Shown here: one piece after another, positions 1 to 8,000 of the stretch
How the letters are laid out: every line of letters starts with the position of its first letter
Position numbering within the stretch: the first letter of the stretch is position 1
Assembly (NCBI RefSeq): GCF_963677125.1
Contig: NZ_OY781882.1
Coordinates: forward strand, 3,604,501 to 3,668,500
DNA: 64,000 nt
Direction: 5' to 3'
DNA from: an uncultured Desulfobacter sp.
GTDB lineage: Bacteria; Desulfobacterota; Desulfobacteria; Desulfobacterales; Desulfobacteraceae
The notes under the pieces: model-generated
Told to the model about the DNA's origin: nothing
The model's input: only the letters and a program-made list of their open reading frames with translations
The model's database searches: none
Position numbers and translations under genes: made by a program

Positions 1-2
1 GA

Positions 3-731
3 AGCGCTGAAAAGGCTGTCAAAGGCATCAGCGCGTTGAGAAATAGTTACAAAACACTGTTGGGAAAGAGTGCCTTCTCTGTAAAGACAATTGACCTTGG
101 CCCCGGAAAGGGGAAATGGTACAGGGTGATAGCAGGTTCTTTTAATTCCGTTGAAGAGGCAAAGAATATGGGGCGCAGAATAAAGCTGCAGTCCCCCTAC
201 TGCCGTGTGGTCTCAACAGGTGATCATACCGGAGTCCATTTAACTTCTTTCCGAACCAAGACAAAGGCAACAGAGAGCATTAAAGAATTACGGGCCCATT
301 ATCCGGACATTCTGGGCAAGGTCTCCTTTTCAATAAAAGATGTGGACCTTGGAACTGAAAAGGGGAAATGGAAAAGAGTCATCGCAGGACGTTTTGAAAA
401 CAGGGAGACGGCTCACGCCCTTGCAGAACGAATCAAGCTGCACAAACCCTATATCATGCCTGTTGACGTGGAGAAAAAATCGTCCACATCCATACACCTT
501 GCCTCATTTCGCACAAGCGGCAAGGCCGATCAAGCCCTTGAAAATATAAACAAAAAATTTCCCGGTATCGTCGAGGAGCACAGCCTGTTTATCAGACCAG
601 TGAACCTGGGTGCCAAGGGCATATGGTACAGGGTGATGGCGGGGAGTTTCGAAAACAGACAAGAGGCGGATAACATCATTAAACATTTGAGTTCACAAAA
701 CCAGTATGCTGCACCGGTAAAACTTTTCTGA
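3..731 (+). CDS. SPOR-repeat protein, 5' end outside the window
   Basis: The frame is open to the left edge, and the residues before the first possible start (a TTG at 36) already match the repeat pattern, so this is the C-terminal part of a longer protein. What is visible is three tandem repeats of roughly 80 residues. Each has a 'S-x-H-L-x-S-F-R-T' strand, an 'A-x-x-x-I' helix, and a closing 'KGKWYRV-I/M-AG-x-F-x-N' strand followed by an 'A-x-x-I-K' helix. The second half of each repeat is the SPOR fold, which in known proteins binds denuded septal peptidoglycan. The protein is therefore probably periplasmic or envelope-associated, but its N-terminal part (membrane anchor or enzyme) cannot be seen. 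The next gene is convergent, so no operon partner is visible. Confidence is good for SPOR repeats and low for any specific role. Confidence 0.75.
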   Translation, partial: SAEKAVKGISALRNSYKTLLGKSAFSVKTIDLGPGKGKWYRVIAGSFNSVEEAKNMGRRIKLQSPYCRVVSTGDHTGVHLTSFRTKTKATESIKELRAHYPDILGKVSFSIKDVDLGTEKGKWKRVIAGRFENRETAHALAERIKLHKPYIMPVDVEKKSSTSIHLASFRTSGKADQALENINKKFPGIVEEHSLFIRPVNLGAKGIWYRVMAGSFENRQEADNIIKHLSSQNQYAAPVKLF

Positions 732-829
732 TAACGGCCACGGGCCGTCCTTGGTCTATCTACACCCAGGCCTCGGCCCACAACAAAGCTTGAAAGATCT
801 TAGTAACTTACCCAGACTTTCTTATAAAC
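731..829. repeat. Dispersed intergenic repeat, copy 1
   Basis: This fills the gap between two convergent genes. It starts with ATAACGGCC-ACG-GGCC and ends with a 51-base block (779-829, starting CACAACAAAG) that matches 23418-23468 at 47 of 51 positions by eye. The first part is also recognisable at 2798 and 60266. It is a non-coding dispersed element of unknown function, possibly serving as a bidirectional terminator here. Confidence 0.6.
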
Positions 830-843
830 TTTACATAAAAGCC

Positions 844-1695
844 TCAGTTAGCTGCAAGCTCTAACTGAATATTCTTTTCCGCCACCTGATCACCACCGTA
901 TTTCTTGCTTTCAGTAAACCGAACCAAAAGGGGCAGCATCTTTTGCTCAGCGCCCCAGCCTGACAGCTCAATGGGCAGATTTACAGGCCTTAAAGGGGTT
1001 GTGGTGTATAGGGCAATTCCTTTAGCCAAGCCGATACGCTTTTCAATTTTTTGGTTTTTGGTGATAAATATCTCCATATCCCCATACAAAGAGCGGTTTC
1101 CTTCCCTTTTCAGAATAATTTTCAATTTACTCATCCCGGTTTTCTGATGTGTAAGAAAGCTTATATCTCCGATTTGTGCCGCAGCACGAACCTGTCCGTG
1201 ACGAATAATAATGGGAATGGAGTATTCAAGAATCGGTGAGAAACTTACCCCTATCTGGCCCGGGGCCGTTTCGGAATTCTCTGAAACTGACGTTTGGGGT
1301 CTGCCCTGGAAGGTCAAATGACATCTATATTCCCCGGATGCAAGGTCCCTGGGTTTTCTGGCCATTATCCTGATGGTCTGGGTTGCCCCGGGTTTGAGTT
1401 CCACAAGGCGGGGAGAAAAACGAATCATCTTTTTTACGGCCATCTCCTCTGGAGAGGGATTGACAATATCGCTGATATGTCCGTCTGTCCCCATTTTCTT
1501 GTTTACCAGGAATACACGGTATTTACCTGTGAGATCCCCTGTGTTTTTTAAAAGGACGGTATCTGCCCGGTATCGTTTTTCAAACACAATTCTGGTTTTT
1601 GATATGAGAAGAGAGCTTCCCCCATGTGACACCCCAGGCAGAAAAATCAGAACAAAAAAGAATGGAAGCAGCATAGATAACGGTTTGAATCTCAT
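844..1695 (-). CDS. Periplasmic pilus-assembly-type chaperone (PapD-like)
   Basis: A 283-residue protein with a clear N-terminal signal peptide (basic MRFK, a hydrophobic run, then a cut near SHG). The mature start 'LLISKTRIVFEKRYRADTVLLKNTG' region, split here as a G1 strand with a conserved Arg and a following Asn-Thr-Gly turn, and the later 'RFSPRLVELKPGATQTIRI' strand are the hallmarks of the immunoglobulin-like N-terminal domain of fimbrial chaperones. A second beta-rich domain follows to about residue 270. In the family, the chaperone donates a strand to secreted pilin-like subunits in the periplasm. It is the last gene of a minus-strand cluster after two DUF4402-type proteins, 17 bases downstream of the nearer one, so those proteins are its likely clients. 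No usher gene is visible. A GAGGAG ribosome-binding site lies about 12 bases before the ATG. Confidence 0.75.
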   Translation of the reverse strand: MRFKPLSMLLPFFFVLIFLPGVSHGGSSLLISKTRIVFEKRYRADTVLLKNTGDLTGKYRVFLVNKKMGTDGHISDIVNPSPEEMAVKKMIRFSPRLVELKPGATQTIRIMARKPRDLASGEYRCHLTFQGRPQTSVSENSETAPGQIGVSFSPILEYSIPIIIRHGQVRAAAQIGDISFLTHQKTGMSKLKIILKREGNRSLYGDMEIFITKNQKIEKRIGLAKGIALYTTTPLRPVNLPIELSGWGAEQKMLPLLVRFTESKKYGGDQVAEKNIQLELAAN

Positions 1696-1712
1696 ATTTT
1701 TTTGATGCTCCT

Positions 1713-2162
1713 CTATTGATAGTTCACCCTTAGGGTGTAGGTGAGGGTCACCGCTCCAGTGTCCGGTTCCGAAACCGGATCTGTGGACAGGGTCCCGCCG
1801 ATATTCACTAGTTGCGCGCCGACATGGTTCAGACTCACGGCCTGCACTGGCGTGCCGCCTTCAAACCGGGGAATAAACGTGAGGTTGTTTGAAGACACAC
1901 CCGGGATCACTTCCAATTCAACCATTCTGCTGGGATCCCCATTGATGAGAATAACCCCCTTGGAACCGAAGGTATCGTAACATGCCCCTCCAGAAAGTGA
2001 ACCGGTCACTGCATTCATAGTACACGACTGCCCCGGGCCGCTGATAATTCTTTTAAAGTCAATGGCCTGATTTTGTGTAATGGTTATCTCTGCACTCAGA
2101 ACCGGAAAGACAACAGATAACGCCGCCGCCATGATTAATCCCAAAACAACAAATCGTTTCAT
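1713..2162 (-). CDS. DUF4402-type secreted fimbria-like protein
   Basis: A 149-residue protein with a signal peptide (MKRF, hydrophobic to about residue 23, likely cut after VLSA). The mature part is all-beta and carries the pattern C-x-M-x4-GS-x-SG-x-AC (residues around 46-60), then a 'GVILINGDPSRMVELEV' strand and a C-terminal 'TLTYTLRVNY' strand. This is the DUF4402 pattern seen in small exported proteins encoded with PapD-like chaperones. It is clearly paralogous to the next gene upstream, with the same Cys spacing and the same order of strands. The two cysteines could form one disulfide. The alternating C-terminal strand resembles a donor or acceptor strand in pilins, but that role is inference. 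Confidence 0.65.
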   Translation of the reverse strand: MKRFVVLGLIMAAALSVVFPVLSAEITITQNQAIDFKRIISGPGQSCTMNAVTGSLSGGACYDTFGSKGVILINGDPSRMVELEVIPGVSSNNLTFIPRFEGGTPVQAVSLNHVGAQLVNIGGTLSTDPVSEPDTGAVTLTYTLRVNYQ

Positions 2163-2194
2163 CAGAGCCTTTCAAATTGAAGCTGATATACTTG

Positions 2195-2692
2195 TTAGGG
2201 ATAGGTGCATCTGAAGGTGTACGAAAAATTTGTCGCGCCTGGGGCGGGCTGTGTGCCGGATACCGTCAACAGGCCACCCACCTTCACATCCAATGCACCT
2301 GGACTGGCAGCGGAAAGCGCTTGACCGGCAAGCGCGGTGGTACCAACATTATCCAGTGCCGGCTCAAAGGCGATGTTATTCACATCTGCGCCTTGCACTA
2401 CTTCTATATCAACCGTTCCTGAACTCGACCCCTGGACTTGGATAACACCGGCTGTTCCCGTTGCAGATGCGCAGGCATCCCCTGACATAGAACCGTCTGA
2501 CGGGTCCATTCTACAGTCCTGATTTATGGTATCGTATATATTACCGAAGTCTATACCGTTTGTTTCGAGGATCACAATCTGTCTGATTACAGTGGCTGTG
2601 GCTGTACAGTCTGTTTTATCCACTGCATATGCGTTTAACCCAAAAAAGAATAGCAAAACAGAACAAATGGCTGCAAATAATACTTTTTTCAT
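2195..2692 (-). CDS. DUF4402-type secreted fimbria-like protein, first gene of chaperone cluster
   Basis: A 165-residue protein with a signal peptide (MKKV plus a hydrophobic stretch ending near AYA). The mature part has an extra early Cys, then a 'GIDFGNIYD' strand, the shared C-x-M-x4-GS-x-SG-x-AC motif, a 'GVIQVQG' strand and a terminal 'FSYTFRCTY' strand. It shares the architecture of the gene 32 bases downstream, so the pair arose by duplication. An AAGGAG ribosome-binding site sits 5-6 bases before the ATG. It heads a minus-strand group with the second DUF4402-type gene and the PapD-like chaperone. Two chaperone-dependent subunits would fit a thin surface fibre, but the missing usher leaves assembly open. 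Confidence 0.65.
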   Translation of the reverse strand: MKKVLFAAICSVLLFFFGLNAYAVDKTDCTATATVIRQIVILETNGIDFGNIYDTINQDCRMDPSDGSMSGDACASATGTAGVIQVQGSSSGTVDIEVVQGADVNNIAFEPALDNVGTTALAGQALSAASPGALDVKVGGLLTVSGTQPAPGATNFSYTFRCTYP

Positions 2693-2797
2693 AAAATCTC
2701 CTTTTTATGTCTCTGTCGATTTTAACATCAGTGTAACATAAATATATGAAAAACTAATTCGGCAAAATCAGCCTTTGGCTTTAGCCTGTTTATTCAT

Positions 2798-2868
2798 AAT
2801 AACGGCCATGGGCCGACCTGACATGACATCTGCCAGCCATAGCCCATAGCCGTTCTTTCAAACTCATG
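2798..2868. repeat. Dispersed intergenic repeat, copy 2
   Basis: Starts AATAACGGCCATGGGCC and shares the following 'GACCTGACAT...CTGCCAG-CATAGC' stretch with 23371-23416. It lacks the conserved 3' block (CACAACAAAG...) of copies 1 and 3, so it looks decayed or truncated. It lies between the chemoreceptor gene and the fimbria-like cluster. Confidence 0.5.
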
Positions 2869-2901
2869 CATTAGTTATCGATAGGACTTTTAGCTCGTCC
2901 A

Positions 2902-4620
2902 TTAAACGATAAACGTATCTACGATCTGTTTTAACTCTGTTGCCATTTTTTTCAAATCCGCCGCGCTTGACTCAACTTTGGAACTGCCCGAAGCCATTTG
3001 ATCTGACGATTTACTGACCTCTGCGATGTCCTGGGCCATTTCACCGGCCACCTGGGTGCTTTGACTGACATTTTCATTAACTTCTTGAATACCCAAAGAC
3101 AATTGTTCAACATTACCGGCGATTTCCTGGGTCGCAGAGGACTGCTGAGTGACTGCCGTGGCAATCGTTGTAACCATTTCTTTTACATCGTTGATGACAT
3201 CAGTAATTTCAGCAATCACTTTCCCTGTACCGTCCGACGTTGTTTGGACATTATTAACCTTGGCCTGTATGTCTGCCGTTGCATTTGCCGTCTGCGCCGC
3301 CAAATCTTTTATTTCGGTTGCAACAACGGCAAAACCTTTACCTGCCTCACCGGCCCTTGCAGCCTCAATCGTTGCATTCAAGGCTAACAGATTGATCTGT
3401 TCTGAAATATCATTAATGGTGTCAGTGACTTTGCCGATATCTTTTGCCGCCTGCGTCAGCTCGCCCATACTGCCTGATGCTTCAATTACTTTTTCGCCGG
3501 CTTTTTCAGAAACGTCCCGGGCAGATTCGGCCGTACCTGCAATTTCGTTAATGGTCGAATTCATCTCTTCGGCAGCAGAGGCAACAACGGCCGCATTGCT
3601 TGAAGACTCTTCCATTGCCGAAGCCACAGAAGTCATATTGGTACTCATCTCCTCGGAGGCCGCCGCCACTTGGTCAGCACGCTGGTGTGTATCCGCTGCG
3701 CTTGCCGACATTTGGGTAGCGATGGATGCCAAGGAGTTGGAGGCCTCCCCAACCTGATCGGAATTATTGGCCAGTTTTTTGATAATGCCCTGGAGCCTTT
3801 CAAGAAAGACATTTAACCACTTTGCAAGTTCGCCAAGTTCATCCTGACTGTTTATTTCAACCCGCTTTGTTAAATCGCCTTCCCCTTCAGCAATATCCTT
3901 CACACTATATATAAGTATCCCTAACCCGCGAACAATCCCAAAAACAATGAATAAACACAAAGAAATAATGCCAAGAAATATTATGCCGGAAAACCCGACC
4001 ATCTTTATAATGGAAAATTTTACCCGAGAATTTATTTCCTGTGACATTTCTATTTCGTATGCGTCGATATTGTCAAGGTATACACCGGTTCCCACCCAGT
4101 AATTCGTGCCGGGTATCATTTCCGTGTAAGTCAATTTCAACGTATCTCCGGCCCCCGGTTTTTCCCATATGTACTCCACAAAGCCGCCTCCGGATTTTGC
4201 TTGTTCAGCCATTTTTTTCACAAAGAAATTGTTGTTTTTATCCTTCAGGCCTTTCAAATCCTTTCCGTTCAAATCCTCTCTTATTGGATGCGCGGCCATG
4301 GTTGTGTCCTGGTAAATCATAAAATAACCGGACTTGTCCTCTTCAAAGCGAATATCGCTGATATGACGGCGAAATATTTTTATTTGATCTTCTTTGTTCG
4401 GGATATTTTCTATGGCGTGCCCTAAAGCCAATGCGACAGCGTGTGTGGCAACCTGAAGTTTGTTTTTTTGATCTTTTAACATCACATCGCTTGTTTTTTT
4501 TATCGCTAATGTCTTTACTGTATTGCTGCCTGATATGGCAAACCAGATCATTACCGCGAAAAGCACCATTATCGCGCCGACAATAAAGAACATTCTTGCC
4601 TTAATGGAAAGTCGATTCAT
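2902..4620 (-). CDS. Methyl-accepting chemotaxis protein with single Cache_2 domain
   Basis: A 572-residue transmembrane chemoreceptor. It has an N-terminal membrane helix (about residues 8-30) and a periplasmic sCache_2 sensor (about 40-195, with 'KSGYFMIYQDTTMAAHP', 'GGGFVEYIWEKPG' and 'YWVGTGVYLD'). A second membrane helix (about 205-230) is followed by a HAMP segment ending near 'QDELGELAKW' and a long cytoplasmic signalling coiled coil. The hairpin tip has 'LLALNATIEAARAGEAGKGF' (CheA/CheW contact), and Ala/Glu-rich methylation helices lie on either side. sCache_2 domains in known receptors bind small organic acids or related ligands; the ligand here is unknown. There is no C-terminal pentapeptide tether for CheR. 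An AGGAGG ribosome-binding site lies 6 bases upstream of the ATG. It is monocistronic as far as can be seen. Confidence 0.95.
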   Translation of the reverse strand: MNRLSIKARMFFIVGAIMVLFAVMIWFAISGSNTVKTLAIKKTSDVMLKDQKNKLQVATHAVALALGHAIENIPNKEDQIKIFRRHISDIRFEEDKSGYFMIYQDTTMAAHPIREDLNGKDLKGLKDKNNNFFVKKMAEQAKSGGGFVEYIWEKPGAGDTLKLTYTEMIPGTNYWVGTGVYLDNIDAYEIEMSQEINSRVKFSIIKMVGFSGIIFLGIISLCLFIVFGIVRGLGILIYSVKDIAEGEGDLTKRVEINSQDELGELAKWLNVFLERLQGIIKKLANNSDQVGEASNSLASIATQMSASAADTHQRADQVAAASEEMSTNMTSVASAMEESSSNAAVVASAAEEMNSTINEIAGTAESARDVSEKAGEKVIEASGSMGELTQAAKDIGKVTDTINDISEQINLLALNATIEAARAGEAGKGFAVVATEIKDLAAQTANATADIQAKVNNVQTTSDGTGKVIAEITDVINDVKEMVTTIATAVTQQSSATQEIAGNVEQLSLGIQEVNENVSQSTQVAGEMAQDIAEVSKSSDQMASGSSKVESSAADLKKMATELKQIVDTFIV

Positions 4621-5016
4621 CCTGTCCTCCTATGATTTACAATTCAAATTAGCGTTTATCCGGAAGCCATGACATCTCCCGGCCACAAGCATTTGGCCTT
4701 ACAGATCAATTCATCGTCATTTTTCTTTTTCATGGTAAATTTAACTAATTCGCGCTTTTGAGATTATCGCTAATATTTGCATAAGCAATATAAGAACGCA
4801 ATACAATAGTGCCTGCCACATCATAGGGGAGCATACTAAGGTTAATTTTACCCGCCCCAGCGAATTTTAAAAAACAAGCCTCGGGTATTGCAACAGGCAA
4901 CGTACAGATGTAAATTAAAACAAGTTTTCCTCAGCAGCTGTGCCGCGCAGCTTTTTTTATTTCCCGTAACAATAAAGGGACATAAGATTCCCATGAACCC
5001 TATAAAGGCCAATAAA
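4621..5016. other. Divergent intergenic region
   Basis: About 400 bases between the divergently transcribed chemoreceptor and alpha-2-macroglobulin genes. It must hold both promoters. It is AT-rich around 4740-4830, with a weak TTGAGA (4758) as a possible -35 box. I see no convincing -10 partner, no hairpin and no coding potential. An upstream in-frame extension of the macroglobulin frame reaches a TTG at 4888, but it reads as low-complexity sequence without a signal peptide. Confidence 0.4.
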
Positions 5017-8000
5017 ATGAAACATTTTCAGCTATTTTTTTTACCCATACTATCGTTATACCTGCTCCTTTTTACAGTTCAAGGTATTGCCCATAGCGCT
5101 GAACTTGAAGCCCGGTTTGCCGGTCAGCAAACCGTGGACGGACAAAATGCCCTGGCCGTGACATTTTCCTTGCCCCTGGAGACAAAACAGGATTTCAGCA
5201 AGTATCTCAGTATTATTGAACAAGCAGACGAAACCCCTGTGGACGGCGCATGGATATTGGCCAAGGATACCCAGGTGGCCTATTTCACCCAGATAAAACC
5301 GGGCACAGCCTATACCATCCATGTGGCAAAAGGACTGGCACCGGCCCAAGGTAAGGCATTAGCCGAAAAAGTCATATATGAGGTCACCACTCGGTCGGCC
5401 CACCCAATGATTGCATTTGGTTCCACGGGATTCATCCTGGCCTCGGACCTGGTCAAGGGCCTGCCTGTCGACAGCCTGAACATCAAACAGGCAGACATTG
5501 ATTTTTTCAGGGTGCGGCCGGATCAGTTGCAAGACTTCAAAGATGAATTCTGGGATGCCACATATTTACAATATTACCAATCTGATGAACTGGCGAAGAT
5601 CGCAGATCTTGTCTATACCGGCCGCTGGGATCTGGACATTAAAAAGGATTTGCGCACCCAGGTCAACATACCCATCACCCATATCAGGGAGCTTAAAACG
5701 CCCGGTATTTACATTGCTGTACTCCGGGGCGCGGGCCATTATCAATACGGATACCGTATGACCTGGTTTTCCATTTCCGATATAGGGGTACATGCCAGGG
5801 TATATGACACCTCTATCCGGTTTTTTATCCAGAGCCTTTCAACGGCAGACCCAATAAAGAAAGCGGTAATCAAGGGATTTGACAAAGAGGGGAAAGCCCT
5901 GTTTGAGCAGTCAACTAACGAAGACGGCCTGTGCGTGATAAAAGGACACTTTGAAAAATTGGCACTGGTGTCTGTTTCCAAAAAGAATAACATCAGCCTG
6001 ATGGCCATGGATACACCGGCCCTTGATTTGTCGGAATTTGCCATGGGCGATGCCATGTTCAGACCCATGGAACTATTTATATACGGTCCCAGGGACATTT
6101 ACCGCCCCGGAGAGACCGTTGTGATTGACGGCATCTTGAGAAACCAAGATGGCCGACCGGCACCGGGAATAAAAGTGGCAGCCAAGGTGGTTCAACCTGA
6201 CGGGAAAACCATTCGCGAGTTCACCTGGAAGCCTGGCAAAGACAATCATTTCAACACCAGTTTTCAGCTGCCCGCCAATGCGCTGACAGGCAAATGGCGG
6301 GTTACATTTTCCAACGGCAAGGATCAATTTGAAGAATATCCTTTTCTGGTATCTGAATTTCTGCCCGAGCGCATGAAGCTGGTCATTGACCAGGCAGACA
6401 ACACGATTCTCTCCCCGGATAAAGATCTTGCCATTCAAATCCAGGGCGACTTTCTGTACGGGGCGCCTGCAAGCGGCAGCCGCGCCAATGCCGTGATCCA
6501 CGTGAAACAGGCACGGAATCTGTTCAAAAAGGCCTTACCCGGTTTTGAATTCGGAGACATCACCGATCTTGTCAATACCACCTACACCTGCGACGATATC
6601 CGTCTGGATGAAACGGGAAAAGGCCTGATTAAAGTCGATAATCAGTGGAAGGACGTAACGTCTCCCCACTGGGTCACCGCGAATGTCAGCTTGTACGATT
6701 CCGGAGAACGCCCGGTGGTCAGAAACGCCTCTTGGCAGGTGTGGCCGGCACAAAACCTTGTGGGTATCAGAAACATGTCCGGCACGGAAGAGGACCCGGA
6801 TCAGGTCCCCAACAATAATACGGCAAAATTTGAAGTGGTCCTAGCCGACACCCAGGGCCGGCTTAAAGCAGCCCAAAGCCTGAAGGTCACAGTGATCCGG
6901 GAGCACCGGGAATATTATTGGGAATATAAAGACGACGGGTGGCATTGGGGCAGCAACAGCCAGTTCTATCCCGTGGACCGGTTTGACCTTAATATTCCGG
7001 ACCAGGGCAAGGCCCAGGTAAATGTCCCCGTGGAATGGGGCGGTTACCGCCTGGAAATAAAAAATCCGGCCACCGGCCTGACAACGTCCAAAAGCATATG
7101 GGCCGGCTGGCGGCCCGAAGGCCAGGGCCCGAAAGATATGAACCGGCCGGACCGGGTGGATCTGACCCTGGACAAACCGGGGTACCGGGCCGGAGAGACA
7201 GCCCGGGTGACGGTCAAGGCGCCCCAGGGCGGAAAAGGTTTTTTGTTTGTGGATGGGGCAGAGAACCTTTTAACCCTGCCCATTGATATTCCGGCCCAGG
7301 GAAAAGAGATTTCCGTCCCCATTGATCCGGTCTGGGCGCGCCACGATCTGTATGTGTCCGCATTGATAATCCGGCCCGGAGAGAGCAGAAATGCAAAACT
7401 GCCCAAGCGTTCTGTGGGACTGATACACCTGCCCCTGGACCGCACCGCCCGCCGTATGAACATTGATATCCAGGCCCCGGAAAAGACAGAACCCAACCGC
7501 CGGGTGGATGTGACGGTCAATCTGACCGATGCCGACGGCAAGCCAGCCAGTCAGGCCATGGTCACCCTGGCTGCCGTGGACACAGGCATTTTAAACCTGA
7601 CCCGGTTTAAAACCCCGGACCCCTTTGGCTATTTTTTTCAACCCCGGAAATACAGCCCCGAAATCCATGATATTTACCAGAAACTTATTGAAGCCGCGGA
7701 CGGCAGTTATGCAAAAATGCGGTTTGGCGGGGATATGGCAACCCTGACCCGGGGAGGCGACCGGCCGTCAACCGATGTGCAGATCGTGGCCATCCACCAG
7801 AAGGCGGTTGATGCCGACGATCAGGGAAACGCCGTGTTCCACCTGGACCTTCCGGACTTCGACGGACAGGTGCGAATCATGGCCATTGCCCATACGGACA
7901 GCACCTTTGGTTCCGGAGATAAAGAGATGATCCTGGCTTCGCCCATCGTGGTCCAGGCCACCATGCCGCGTTTTCTTTCCTGCGGCGACCAGGGATTTAT

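Noticed and set aside
4888..5016. A 43-codon N-terminal extension of the alpha-2-macroglobulin from a TTG start
   Set aside because: The extension has no signal peptide and would place the true one inside the protein. The ATG at 5017 has a ribosome-binding site and starts the signal directly.
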